64,000 nt of DNA from Symbiodinium natans (taxonomy: Eukaryota > Sar > Dinophyceae > Suessiales > Symbiodiniaceae): positions 1-64,000 of the forward strand of contig CAJNDS010002206.1 of NCBI GenBank assembly GCA_905221605.1. Reading direction: 5' to 3'. The notes under the pieces were generated by a model, which saw nothing but the letters and a program-made list of their open reading frames with translations, did not search any database and was not told the origin of the DNA. The position numbers and the translations under genes were made by a program. This document shows positions 10,966-23,000 of this stretch, piece by piece. Every line of letters begins with the position of its first letter. The stretch's first letter is position 1.

Positions 10966-11480
10966 CCCCAGATCGCGCGCTTAGAGTGAGTACTGTATCT
11001 TACGCAATCAGGTACGGAAAAGCTAGGCCTAGATTATGGCCCCGTGTCAGGTACTCTAAACAATAGGGGCCGCCTTATCGTAAGGAACCGACCAGACTTT
11101 AAAGAGAAGTGACCATATGTGTTGTTCTCTGGTCTCATGCTAGTTTCATAGCAGTATACTACAAGCGGACCCTCTATAGTATATAGGGACTTGTCTGAGG
11201 TGACCGAGAAGGAGGTGGCGATCGTCCAAAAGGAAAAGGCTCGACCATGCTTGCTACCGTGATAATGTAGTACTACAATGCGATCGTAGTAGAATGCAAG
11301 AGTAGTTTGAAGGTTTTCATATAGCACCACAATATCGTATTAATGCAGCCGCACTATCATTAATGCAGCTGTGAAGAATAAGGTAGTGCATGTCACCACC
11401 CTCAACACTCCACACATCTCAGCGCAGTTCGGGAGATGCGAATTGGCCCCAACACGCATCGATGCTTCGCTATGCTTGAG

Positions 11481-11580
11481 GCAAAGGCGATCGCCCAGAT
11501 CGCGATCGCCCAGATCGCGATCGCCCAGATCGCGATCGCCCCGATCGCGATCGCCCCGATCGCGATCGCCCCGATCGGGA
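11481..11580. repeat. 15-bp tandem repeat GCGATCGCCCAGATC
   Basis: About six units; the later ones carry CCCCGATC in place of CCCAGATC. Confidence 0.95.
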
Positions 11581-11689
11581 GCGCAATGGCAATGGCAGTG
11601 ACCGCTTTGGCGGTGAGCGGTTTGGCAGTGGCAGTGACCGCTTTGCTCGAGACAGGGACGAGGACCACAGGGGCGCAGGATTAGAAGAC
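11481..11689 (+). CDS. Asp/Arg/Pro-repeat exon, RNA-binding-protein-like
   Basis: A 209-base stop-free exon between CTTGAG and the donor GTGTGA. It starts GKGDRPDRDRPDR and repeats DRDRP about six times from a 15-bp DNA unit, then changes to a Gly/Asp/Arg/Phe region (NGNGSDRFGGERFGSGSDRF) and an acidic end (RDRDEDHRGAGLED). Such RD/RGG-type low-complexity sequence is common in RNA-binding and translation or splicing factors, but no folded domain is present here. The next exon (12,030) continues the same composition in phase 0. The complementary strand and the other plus frames are also open because of the repeat, so the frame choice rests on the non-repeat tail and the downstream exon. Confidence 0.5.
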
Positions 11690-12029
11690 GTGTGAGTTGC
11701 ACAGAAACATTCAGGGCATGTTGGGCTTGTATCGGGAAGTTACTTGGTACGTGTACGGCAGTGCCATGAAGTGCCGGTGAGCTGAAGACACTTACAGATG
11801 TTTCGGCGATACGGGGAAGACTTGCATGGTCCCAATGCAAGGATGTCACGCGCAAATCGAGAAAGTGTATCAAGTCGAACCTACACGTGCCTGCGTGTCT
11901 GCGCTCTGATCTAGTCCAACTGCTGCCTTCCCGGTGCTTATCAGGTTTCTGGGGCCCCCGGATTGTCATAAACTTATACTGAGAACAGTTCTTGAAACAT
12001 CTTCAAACTGAGCCGAATCGAGTGCACAG

Positions 12030-12060
12030 GACCGTGGCGATCGTCGCGACGGTGGCAAGG
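12030..12060 (+). CDS. micro-exon continuing the Asp/Arg/Gly protein
   Basis: Between TGCACAG and GTGAGG, 31 bases encode DRGDRRDGGK plus one base. Same residue bias as the 11,481-11,689 exon, which ends in phase 0 where this begins. Reading on without splicing gives EGGTNWALGDTPGS, so the donor is uncertain. Confidence 0.4.
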
Positions 12061-13580
12061 GTGAGGGAGGCACAAATTGGGCTTTAGGGGATACTCCAGG
12101 TTCTCATGGTGCTCAGCGCACAGCAACCACTCTATAAGATACTCTCTAAGCGGGATATATCTATATATATATATATATATATATATATTAATAAAGAGAG
12201 ATATATCCTTTTACCCTTATATATCTACACATGTATGTACATGTACAATATATATATATATACACACACGTGTGTAGGCGTGCGTATCTTCGTTCCAGCG
12301 TTGAAGTTGAAAGAAGTGGATCCTCATGTACGTCCCGGATGTCTTTAACCAACACACGGAGCCGCGTTTCTTCGCGCCGATGCGCTCTTTAAAAGTGCCC
12401 GGAGAATGTGTGCAGACTGCATATCTATACGCATTTCGAACAAACCAATCATATCTATATATATATATATGTACATACATATATATATATATATTACTTA
12501 GTTATGTATTTATTTACTGATTTATTGAGATATATATATATATATATACACACTTATGACTACTTATGTATAAGACTTTGTCCTTCTCTCTCTCTCTCTC
12601 CCACTTTTCCATCTCTGCCTCCCTCCCATCTCTCTACAGGTGTATGCATATGGTATCATTCAGACATATGTCGTACAAAAAAACTATATATATATATATG
12701 TGTAGAGAGGGAGAGAAAGACACACACTTTCGAGGTAAGCACAGCAGTCGGTCCGGGAGAATAGCGGCCATTAAGGATCCCACCGACACTTGCCGAATAG
12801 TCTCACACACAGACAGTTCGCTGGAGCACGCCCTCGCGGGCGGCCCCCTTCGGGGGCCAAGTGCTGAGGAAGGAAGGCAGGAAGAGAGAGGGAGACTTGG
12901 AACGGAGCCCCCCACTTGGCAGGTGGACGACGCCGCGAGGGTGGCGAGAGCAATGCCCTGCACTCAGACCGCAAGCGCTCGAGGGGCATCGAAAGAAAGA
13001 GAACCTGCGACTCGCAAACTCTACAAATTAGTAGGTCATAACCCCCTAAACATACGTGGGATATAACCACCAAAATGGTAGGTAAATTCACGCCTTGAGC
13101 TTTTGGGCTGTTGGGCCTGAGAGACTGAAGCTTGTCAGGCCTTAAGAACCCTCGAAAATCTTCTGCTTCTTGAGACTAACTCCGGGCTCCGGCTTATTCC
13201 GGACCACCCATCGTTTGTTCGAAGTCCGGGTCCCAAAAGTTTAGGGTTTTTAGGGCTTAGGGCTTAGGGCTTGGGGCTTAGGGTGTTGAAGGAGTCTGAG
13301 GGCACGTTTCGTTAGTTCGCGTCCGCGGCCCTGATGCCTCGCATTACCAAACAATTTTGGTCGACGAAGAAGAGCAACCCTTATAAGGTTCCGACGTGGC
13401 ATCTTTGGGGGGAATGATTTGTCCGGAACTTTGTCTGAGAATTTTTTCCGAAGGGAAATCGCCCGAAGGTATGTTAAGAGAACCCTGCTTGTTGGTGATG
13501 TCCAACGAGTCTATGCAACTGCTTGTATGTATGAATGTATGTAAGTATGTACCCAAAACTCTAAACCTTAAACACTCCGA
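12061..13580. other. microsatellite-rich stretch, no assigned gene
   Basis: (TA)n and (TATG)n runs fill 12,158-12,270 and 12,450-12,560, a CT run lies at 12,585-12,620 and another TA run at 12,685-12,700. Open frames here are low-complexity Tyr/Ile strings. 12,760-13,060 is GC-rich and open on both strands but not recognised. TTTAGGG-like units lie at 13,226-13,283. Confidence 0.6.
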
Positions 13581-13655
13581 GAAGCCCTTCAAAAAGCCCG
13601 TCCTTGCGCCGAAGCCCAGTCTCACTGGCTCGAAGTTTGCACCCCCTCCTGCTTG
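13581..13655 (+). CDS. putative exon, Pro/Lys-rich unknown protein
   Basis: Reads KPFKKPVLAPKPSLTGSKFA then PPPAW before a possible GTTCAT donor. Disordered and Pro/Lys-rich. It resembles in composition the exon at 14,066; both may belong to one linker region. Confidence 0.3.
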
Positions 13656-14065
13656 GAGGTTCATGGGTACTTGTGACTTAGTAACACCAATGATAACTGC
13701 ATTTGTGTGCCCCCTAAGTCCCTTAAGTAGGTTATACGTGCAGCTATAATTGGGGTTACCCGAAACCCTAAACCCTAAACCCTGGTACAGTTATAGTTGG
13801 GGTATAAGTAGCCCATGAACCTCCAAGTGGGTCATGTCGTCCTGGGGTGACGTCTCCGAAGTGAGACCTGTCATCAGATCATGGGCAAGAAAGGCGCCCC
13901 CCCCCCCCCCCCCCCCGAGATGATTGAGTCCAGGTTTAGGGTTTAGGATTTAGGGTTTATAAGATTTAGGGTTTAGGGTTTAGGGTTCAGGGTTTAGGGG
14001 CGGGTTTCAAGATCAGTTGGGGGCGCCGGCATTTTTGCATTTCCCTGAGCCTGATACTGATGCAG
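13656..14065. other. non-coding stretch
   Basis: Contains an imperfect inverted-repeat element with telomere-like CCCTAAA at its centre (about 13,680-13,815), a C tract (about 13,895-13,916) and a TTTAGGG array (13,933-13,999). Confidence 0.5.
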
Positions 14066-14131
14066 GTGCCGCAAAGGCCAAGAAGACCCCCGCGCCGGCT
14101 TCTCCGAAGGGGCTCAAGTCGCCACTGTCTG
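14066..14131 (+). CDS. putative exon, Ala/Lys/Pro-rich unknown protein
   Basis: After GATGCAG the frame reads AAKAKKTPAPASPKGLKSPL then SGRG. Low-complexity, basic and probably disordered. No family recognised. Confidence 0.3.
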
Positions 14132-14159
14132 GCCGAGGCCCACCGACTTCAGGGGCTTC

Positions 14160-14310
14160 AGGGGTTTATTGGGTTTGTATGGTTTAGAGGGGTTTGTAGG
14201 GTTTAGGGGGTTTAGAGGGTTTATAGGGTTTATAAGGTTTGTAGGGTTGAGAGGGTTTTTTCGGGTTTATCGGGTTTATCGGGCTTATAGGGGTTTAGTA
14301 GGTGATTCAG
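14160..14310. repeat. degenerate telomere-like array
   Basis: GGGTTTAT, GGTTTAGAGG and GGTTTGTAGG variants, G-rich on the plus strand. Confidence 0.85.
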
Positions 14311-14689
14311 GGCTCCAGCCGCTCCGGCTTGCCAGGGGTTACGTCTTCATCGGAAGGGTTGAGTCGCCACGGGGGGGCCGACATGTAGGATGCATTCGTG
14401 CCATCAGATGGTTTTTTTTTCAATCATGATCTCCTCAGTTCGAGAGCCAAAACCTCAGGAGGAGGGTCATATCCTAGCCCTTGTGTCGCCGTTGCGCTGC
14501 TCCGTCGCTCCGTCGGTTTTTTGTAAACTTTGTAACTTTAAAAACGTCCAATGCCTCGTTTCCAGCACTTGGTCCCCCACTTGAAAGGAGCGGCCCCCTT
14601 ACTATACTAACTGTAGTTAAGGGACTTATCACTTATAACCCAATTTAGGGCTCTTATAATTCTACTTTTCACTAGGGGGCCCCACCTTG

Positions 14690-15235
14690 TAAAAGCACTG
14701 CAGGAGCCCTACGCCGAGCGGGGACGACGAAGTCGCTCTTCGACTTTACCATCGACGATGAGCCGCTCAGTGGCCGCTAGAGCTATGGGGACGGTTAGGG
14801 GCCGGCGAGACAAATTGGGGTGCCGGTCCGAATTGCTCCAACCACCGTTCAGCGCAGGCCGACAGTGGACCTCCCACCACTTCTTGTGGATGACACCATC
14901 GAGATCACGGTCTACACGACCCTTGGCAGAGGAGCTTCGGGAACTGGATTTGCCGACTTGCCGTCGAGAATCGGAAAATCAGGGCATGGTCTGTTTCTTC
15001 TTGATGGGGAGAGTTTCGAAGCTGATTTCTGTCCAGGCTTCATGTCAGCCGAGGACGCAGATGAAGAAGCTGTGCAGCATCAAGGCCTACAGAGGCTGGA
15101 AGCTCTCCGATCTGAAGGATGGCGTCTGGACAGAGACCAGCATCGCTCCCATTGAGCAGAGACTTGGAAAAAATGCCACCGGTTTCGAGGAGAGTGAGAG
15201 CCACAGAACAGCCTTGGGCAACCCGGTTTAACCCT
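14690..15235 (+). CDS. coding-like region, frame unresolved
   Basis: Two plus frames stay open for over 100 codons. One carries TVDLPPLLVDDTIEITVYTT (about 14,860-14,920) and LFLLDGESFEADFC; the other carries KLCSIKAYRGWKLSDLKDGV (about 15,070-15,130). A TTKSLFDFTIDDEPLSGR segment near 14,725-14,780 also looks coding. Different exons probably use different frames, but I could not find phase-consistent splice sites, and no domain is recognised. Confidence 0.35.
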
Positions 15236-15427
15236 TATATGCCTATATGGACCTATGGCAACAGCCCGAGGAAAATCTTCGTCAACAACGAGGAGATGCC
15301 ACGGAATGCATCTCGTCCTGAAAGGTCAATCGTCGCCTTGCGACGACCCCCCAACAAACGCGAGAAATGTGGGACAAAAACCGCCTTTGACCCTAAACCC
15401 TAAACCCTAAACAAGGTGCTCTTTCAG

Positions 15428-15511
15428 GACCTGTTCCCAGCTGCCGTCACTGGTGCGGCGGTGACGCTCACTAGGAGACCTCCAGAGCAGTCCGTGTGGC
15501 TGCAGCTGGGC
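15428..15511 (+). CDS. putative internal exon, unknown protein
   Basis: Exactly 28 codons between CTCTTTCAG and a GC donor (GCGGTT), reading DLFPAAVTGAAVTLTRRPPE then QSVWLQLG. A TTTAGGG array begins immediately after, as it does inside proven introns elsewhere in the window. Confidence 0.4.
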
Positions 15512-15513
15512 GC

Positions 15514-15568
15514 GGTTTAGGGTTTAGGGTTTAGGGTTTAGGGGTTTAGGGTTTAAGGTTTTAGGGAT
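15514..15568. repeat. telomere-like array (TTTAGGG)
   Basis: About seven units directly after the preceding exon. Confidence 0.9.
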
Positions 15569-15663
15569 CTGGTAACTTGAGCTGACACTGCTGAGCCCAA
15601 AGTGTGGGAGGTTCGATTCAGGCGCCGACAACTGAATCCCACCATGGTCTAGGAGCCCGAACC

Positions 15664-15679
15664 CAATCTCGCGCTCTCT

Positions 15680-15718
<39 letters not shown>
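15664..15718. repeat. CT microsatellite
   Basis: About 18 CT units. Confidence 0.95.
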
Positions 15719-15719
<1 letters not shown>

Positions 15720-15830
15720 TTATGCTCGAAAAGAACTGAGTTGACTGAATGGGGATGCCAAGAGTTACCGTGCAAAACGCAACATTATCAGTCAACGATC
15801 CCAAAGGCAACTCCTGGCACGCCCTTAAGG

Positions 15831-15890
15831 AAGAAGTGCATGGAGTATGGCCTTCAGCTCCAGTACGCCCCGAAGGCCGCCTCAGGGTTC
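15831..15890 (+). CDS. DUF4116 exon
   Basis: Reads KKCMEYGLQLQYAPKAASGF, the second half of a DUF4116 unit (Y-G-L-x-L-x-Y-A-P-x-A). Exon limits are not fixed. It is the most upstream DUF4116 segment seen. Confidence 0.5.
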
Positions 15891-17149
15891 GGCATCTTTG
15901 CTTTGGCTCAGCTTCCGGGCTTGCCAGCTGCAGCCTGCCGGAGACCTGCAACTTCTGTGCTGAGTAGTGTCCTGGCAAAGATCCTTGTATGAGGGCTGAG
16001 TTGAGGAACACTTGCTAAGGGCCTGAGCAGGCGCAGATCATGTCGGTACATATTCCGTCTTGAAATGAGGAACTCTGTGACAAGGTAGTGGCTGGACGCC
16101 CTTCTTGTTTTGTGGCCAAGGGCCGGGCATCGCAGAGATGCGTTGAAGCTGCGCATGACTCTTTGGAGTTTGGTGTCATGCAAAACGCGACCAATCGCAG
16201 GAGATGCAAAATGACTTCGAGGTCGTTTTGGCCGCGGTGAAACGGTAGCTCAGCTCACTGCGAGGGTGTGGTTTGGTCGCGTGACTGTTTGTGAGTCTGA
16301 GCTAGGGAGGGGGGGCGGAGGGGGGCGGGGGTTCGGGTTGATAGCCAAAGGCTTGAGCAAATAATTCCGGAAATTGAGCAAGCATAGGCACCCGAAACCC
16401 TAACCTCTAAACCCGAAACCCTAAACTCTAAACCCTAAACCCTAGAAAAGAAGTCGAAGGTTCCGGGGGAGCCGTCTCAGATCTCGCTGAGCTTTCAAGT
16501 CCAGCCACGACCATTGCTGTAAAGTCACCCTTTCGCAGATCCCCTCAGGCAACCTACAACAGATGAGTACTGGCAGTATTTTGGTGGTTCCCTAGACAAG
16601 GGGATTGTCGTATATAAGGGGTATATGAACATCTAAGGGGTGTATCATTCTACAAGGAGTAGATTTTATTTAAGGGTTATACCCCTTCGTGTACATCTAA
16701 CCCTAAACCCCAAACCCTGAACCCTGAGCCCTAAACCCTAAACCCTGAACCCTGCACCCTGAACCCTGAACCCTAAACCCTGAACCCTGAACCCTAAACT
16801 CCACTCAGGAACCCGAAAGCGATCCAGTTTGCCTCGCCAGCCCTTCGGAGTGACAACCAGGTGCTCTCGGACGCCCCTTTTTGTGGGCTTCAGGGTGTTG
16901 AGGGTTTAGGGTCTATACAGGGTTTAGAGGTCTTTTTGGGGGTGTCTGGGTGTTGAGAGTTTGGGGTGTTGACGGGATTTAGAGGTTGTTTTGGGGGGCT
17001 TGAGGGTGTTGAGGGAGGGTTTATACAGGGTTTACAGGGTTAAGGGTTAAGGGTATATGCAGGGTTTTTAGGGTTTAGAGGGTTTATGGGTCACTGTTTT
17101 TGGCTTGAGGGTGTTTAGGGTTGATACAGGGTTTAGAGTTTTTGTTTTT

Positions 17150-17191
<42 letters not shown>

Positions 17192-20002
17192 TGTTTTTTT
17201 TTTGCGGGGGGAGGGAGGGGTTCAGGGTAGTGAGGGTTTAGGGTTTATTCAGGGTTTAGAGGGATTTTCAGTTGATACAGAGTTTAGAGGGTTTACAGGG
17301 TTTAGGGTTTTATACAGAGTTTAGAGGGTTCAGGGGGTTTAGGGTTTATACAGGGTTTAGAGAAACAAAAACCCTCCAAAAACCCTCCAAAAACTCCAAA
17401 AACCCTCTAAACCCTCCAAAAACCCCCTAAACCCTCCAAAAAAACCCTCTAAACCCTCCAAAGACCCTCTGCACGGCGGGCCCGCAATGAATCTGCCAGG
17501 TGATGCTGGCGGCTCTCACCCAGGATGTGGACACCGCAGACTTCCTCGAGCCTTCGGTCCCCTGGAGCTTCCGGAGTGCTGTTGCAGCACAACTTAGGGT
17601 TTTAGGGTTAAAGGGTTCAGAAGGGTTCAGAAGGGTTCAAGGGTTCAAGGGTTCAAGGGTTTAAGGGTTTTTAAGGGTTTAAGGGGTTTTAAGGGTTCAG
17701 GATTTCGGCTTTAGGGTTTAGGGTTAGGGTTTGCATCCCAGGATGGGCTATTATTCCCGATAATCGCTTAAAGGCCCTTTTATAGGGTTTCTTAAGGTAA
17801 CTTGAAGGCCTTTATAGCCCATCCTACGTATAAAACCGTCCCCAGAACCTGGACGAACCCTTTATAGGTTCATTATGGGGATTAGAAGGCCTTGCGGCGA
17901 GGTCTGCACAACAAAGGTCTTGTCTGGAGGTTCGCTGCATCCTCTTCTAGGTTTCAAACATTGCATTTGCCCTAAACCCTAAACCCTAAACCCTAACCCC
18001 TGAATTCCATGCTGCGGATTGCGAGGTTTGGTCCAAGCGCGACTTCGTCCTGGAGGCTGTGGATCGACTGGCAGCTGCTGCGGATGGCCTGCGAGGAATC
18101 CCATGACTGTAGCGCTTGGGCCTTTTGGGCCCTCTGGGCTCATGTGCCCGTATATGTGCTCATGTGGTCATGCTCTCATCCACTCGGCAGGGTGTCCGAG
18201 TATAAACCGCCATGAGCCCCGAACCCCACGAAAATACCGCCAGAGAGGAGTTTCAGAAGGACCCGGAGGTGGTCCTAGCTGCCATCAGGGCCCCAAGGGG
18301 GACTGGGATGCCATTAGCGCTGGCTCACCGAGGCTGGGGGATTCAGGGTGGCTTGAGAGCTGGGCTTCGAGGATCCTCTCTTCGTTCTGCAGAACTATCT
18401 ATGTAATTGTCTTTATGTCATCTGTTGCATGTTTGGAGTTTGTGTTCGAACATTCTGTCATTTATTCATATCTTGCTTGTTCTTGATGGGTATGTACACA
18501 TTCGAGTGTATATTCGGGAAGAAGCAAGTAGCACAAGAGACTTGTAGGGGGTGCAGAGGCTCAGGGTTTGTGAGTTTTGGGACATCCCCCTGACATCCTC
18601 GGGAAATCCTTGCCAGTCAGGTCTGGGAGTACATGGAGGTTCCCCGAACTGCAGCGGAGATGGATGGACCGTGCACGACATCGCACCCCACAAGTTGCAG
18701 GCGGGCGGGAGGCATGTAGCTTTGAGGTCGACAGCATGCAGTGCAGCACCCTAAACCCAACCCTAACCCTAAACCCTAAACCCTAAGGCCAAAACCCTAA
18801 ACCCTAAACCCTAAACCCTAAACCCTAAACCCTAAACCCTTTCGGGTCGTGATGTACCGTGCTCCTGCGGTGCAGGGATCGACTCGAAGGGTTGGTTTTT
18901 CCAGAGCCCATGTGTCATGTTGAAACATGCTGTGACTGTTATCCGCTGTCAAGACCTAACAGACGTAGGACTTGATGCGATCAGGAGCTACTGTTTTTTG
19001 CTATCCCATATTCGGGTTTGACGCTGGCATCGTACAAGTGTTGATGAGTCCACAGCAATGGCAGTGCATGAGTGCAGGCTGGCCTGAGAGCTGACAAGCA
19101 GTTTGCGCTGAACTGTGTCCGCCTGGATTGGCGCAGCCTTGATGCCCGTCTGGCAGTTCTTGGTCCTCCTCTCCGGGCCCCGTTTGCGGCTCACTCCATT
19201 GTCATGCCCACTTGTTTATGATATATACATGTATATATGTGCTATCGAATAGATACAGGCAATGTGCGCAATGCGAACCACATTCTTTAGCAGCCTGCCT
19301 TCAAGGATGCTCAAACATCCATCATCGGGGGGGGGGGGGGGGGGGGGGGGGGGTGGTTTTACTCTAAACCTAAACCCTAAGTTGGGTGGTAGACTCCCAC
19401 AGCGAAGCCGGCTGTTTACGCGAGTTTCTGGCCTCGACATAAATTCAGCGGTTTCCGCACAAGGGGGAGCAGGGATAGCTGAAATGCAATGTGTGCATAC
19501 ATATGATTTGTTACAGTGTGGAAGAAAAGGGGGCGTTCATCCACCATGCAGCCTGGAATCTGCAGAATCCGGGTCAAGCCATATTAGGGGGTTCAGGGTT
19601 TAGGTTTATAGGGTTTATAGGGTTTAGGCACAGAGAATACGCAGAGAGTTTGTGTTGGGCGGGCGGGGCTGAGGAAAAGATCGATGCCAAGCTTCGAAAT
19701 GACAAGGCCCTGGTACTGAGTGTCAAGTCAGGTGCCTTTTTCGGGCTTCTGTTGGTTTTTGGTTTCAACTTCGGTGGAAGCAGCATGAAGCAGCTGCAAG
19801 ACCAGTTGACTAATTGCCTAATGAAGCGGACTAGTTAAGCACATGGGCTAGGTGCATGGGTGTCAGTCGTCAGGACATTGCGCTGGCAGCTGTGTCTCAG
19901 GACCGCACTATATATTTATACTTGTATATATATATATAAGACACGCACAAGCTGGCAAGAAATAGCTTGGCATGTCAAATCCACATTCTCCTCCCTCCCT
20001 CC

Positions 20003-20081
<79 letters not shown>

Positions 20082-23000
20082 AGCTTGCAGAGCCACCACC
20101 ACGACCCTGCGACCCTGTGCCAGGACTGGCGGGCGCTGCAGTGGCTGCATGAAGACCTGCGCAGTGATGAGGAGGTCGTCCGCACGGTGGTGCAGCACAA
20201 CTTTATATGCCTTACCCTGGCCATGGAGGACCGCCATGTTCAAGATTTCCCCAGACCGTTTCAGGCGCTTCATGCTTGCACATCGAGCTTGCAGGAGTTT
20301 CCCATTGAGCAGCCGGTGGTGCTTGCGATCGTCCGACAGGACTCGTTTTTGGGTTTTGCGAGCACCTTCGGTCTGAACATGTCTTCACTGGCGCTTGTGC
20401 CCCCCCCCCCCCCCCACCCTTTCGCGGATCGGGCACAAGTTCAAACACTAAATGCCCTCCACAAGCCGAAGCGCGCAGAACTGGGAGCTCTACGCGCACG
20501 TCAGCGAGAAGCTGCGCGCCGACCGGGAGCTTGCCTTGGCCGCCATCTCGCAGTGGCTCAGACTTCTCGATTCTTGTTTTGTGAGGGGAGGGGGAGAGTA
20601 GAGGGTTGAGAGTACAGCAGTCTGAGTATAAGGTATGCGTTAAGGGTAGATTGCCAAGCCCCCCCCCCCCCGCCAAAAAAAAAAAAAAGCAGCTTCCCAG
20701 GTGCTGGCGTGCCCTGGACTTTGCCCCGGAAGTGCGGAAAGAGGACCCCGAAGTGGTCAGCGTTGCCTGCAGGCGCGACTCTACTCCTGGACTTCCCTTG
20801 GCTTTATAAGCGGGGGGTTCCCGGCTTCTATTTTTGATGGGGGGGGTGGGGGGGTAGAGCTTGAAAAAAAAACAGCCTGGCCAGCTGGGCTTCTACCTCT
20901 GAAAGTTAAGTCTGCAACCCTTAAAGCTGCTCCTTGTGGACTACAGAAGGGTTTGTGGTCTCTATCGGCCATCTAGGATCCCCCAATTTTGGGGGTTCAT
21001 TTGGTCCTCCAGGCTTGCCAATTTCAGGGGCTGCGTGGCTTTGGAGCATGGACAGTTGCTGGGATTTCGAGGTGACGAGAGGTTGACGCAACGCGTGCGA
21101 TAGGCACGTAGGGTATTTAGGGCTTTTTTGGCTTTGCAGGACGTCCTAATTCCTTGCACTTACCCCGGGTGATGTTGCAAGCTAATCCTAGTCATGTCAT
21201 CCTACGTACCAGGATGGGCTATTATAGGGTGTATTAAGGGGACTTTAAGGCCCTTTATAGCCCATCCTACGTATAAACCATCCCCCGAACCTGGACGAAG
21301 CCCCGGAACCGAGCAGGCAGCACAGCGATGCGATCCGCTTGGCCTCACCCAAGATGCAGCTGGGCCACTTTAGGGTGAAGGGTTTAGGGAATCCAGTCAG
21401 TAGCACTTGGGAGCTTGTGCTTGGGCAGTTTCTGGCAGCACCCACGCGAGTCCGGGTGCAAAAAGGGTTTAGGGTTTAGGGTTTTGGAATACCTTGCTAA
21501 TCTTAGTAGCTGGGCACACGTAAAACACTTTTTGGGATACGAAAATCCCCGATAGAACTGAAAGTGTGCACTTTTTATATGGGCTTATGAACTCAGCAAC
21601 TAGAAGTATGGCAGCCTCAGGGCGCCGCCCCGACAGCAGACCTAATGCCCTTTGGTCGTATGAGGCTGGCCCACAAGGGCGTGATGTCGATCGTCCTGGA
21701 GGTCCTCATTGGCTTTTGAAGAGGGTGTTTGCAAGCAGGGGCTTAGAAGACCCCCTAAACCATGTACCCTAAACCCGCCTGCACTAGAAAAGGTGCTGGG
21801 TTGTTAAAAAAAAAACCCTTAAACCCTAAACCCTAAACCCTAAACCGTGCTGTTCAACCAGGGAGCTTCGACACAAACACCCTGGAACCCTAAGCCGCAA
21901 TGCAGCACGTCGTGTGTGTCAGGTAGCTGGCAAAACAACCCCGGGACGTGCATGGTTGGGTTCAGCAAGCATGTGTTTGAAGGCCAAATAAAAACCTGGA
22001 GCTTGAGTCCCCGAAACTACTCAACTGCCCTGAGCCCTTATGCAGTATAGACAGAGTATATGGGGGTTTACGAAAATAGGGGACCCTGACATCGACCCCC
22101 AAAGAGTAAGATTCCCTTATCACAAGGACCCGAATAAGGCACCCCCGATTTTCGTAAACCCCCCCAAATTAAAAGAGACTGCAGGGATCCGAATTTTCCT
22201 CTCTCGTGCAGTTGGACCCCATGAAGATGGAGATGGCCGCCGAGAACGTTCAAGACGACGAGCACATCGTCCTCACGACCGTGCACAGGGACTGGCGTAG
22301 TCTGCAGCTCCTTGGACATAGAAAAGGAACACGAGACACACTGTAATTAATCTGCATATTTCGTTAGTATATGTGTATATGTATATACAGCTTGGGACAT
22401 GCAGCCCCAGAATGTTTCGACATGAGGTTCATAACAAAGTAATACGCTGTCATGGTTTAATACTAGCTTTGAGTTCTAGGGACTCCGGGAAGCTCGAAGC
22501 AAGACGTATGGAGCAGCAAAAATCGAGCTTGATAGCGAAGCTTTGTAGTTACGTTGAATGGGGCGACCACCTCCATGCTGACACTTCGCCTAAGCCAGAC
22601 CAGCTCACTTGTCGCATGTCGCCGGATGAGGGTGACTGGGCTGCTCTAGGGACCGCATAGAACCGCTTTTCGTCCCGCGAAGTGTTGGGTCTCTTGTTGG
22701 TTGACAGAACGAAGTTCCAGCATTCCCCGCGCCACCGTTTGCAGCATGATGTCCACTTGGCCGACGAACTGGGCCGCAAGATTCAGAAAGTGTGCACCCA
22801 ATCTTCCCTACCTTCCCAAAGATTTCCTAAGTACCAATATGGGGGAAACTTACCCAAACCATAATAATAATTCCAATTGTGGAAACCCTACTTTCTACTA
22901 TATTTAGGTACTTGGGACCGTCTGGGCTTGATGCAGGTACGCGTCGGACCGTGTGCGGTCTCTTCCGGATGTCGTCTGGCCGGCGCTCATGCACGACCTC

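Noticed and set aside
11340-11969. A 209-codon minus-strand frame with DRG repeats
   Set aside because: It is open mainly because the 15-bp tandem repeat has no stop in any frame. The plus-strand reading has a consistent donor and a matching downstream exon.
12106-12764. Tyr/Ile-rich frames
   Set aside because: Translations of TA microsatellites.
19908-20273. Poly-glycine minus-strand frames
   Set aside because: Complement of the same C tract; no domain outside it.
19860-20609. A 249-codon plus-strand frame with a long poly-proline segment
   Set aside because: The poly-Pro comes from the 76-base C tract. Only the DUF4116 parts at 20,124-20,206 and 20,479-20,552 look coding, and they are separate exons.
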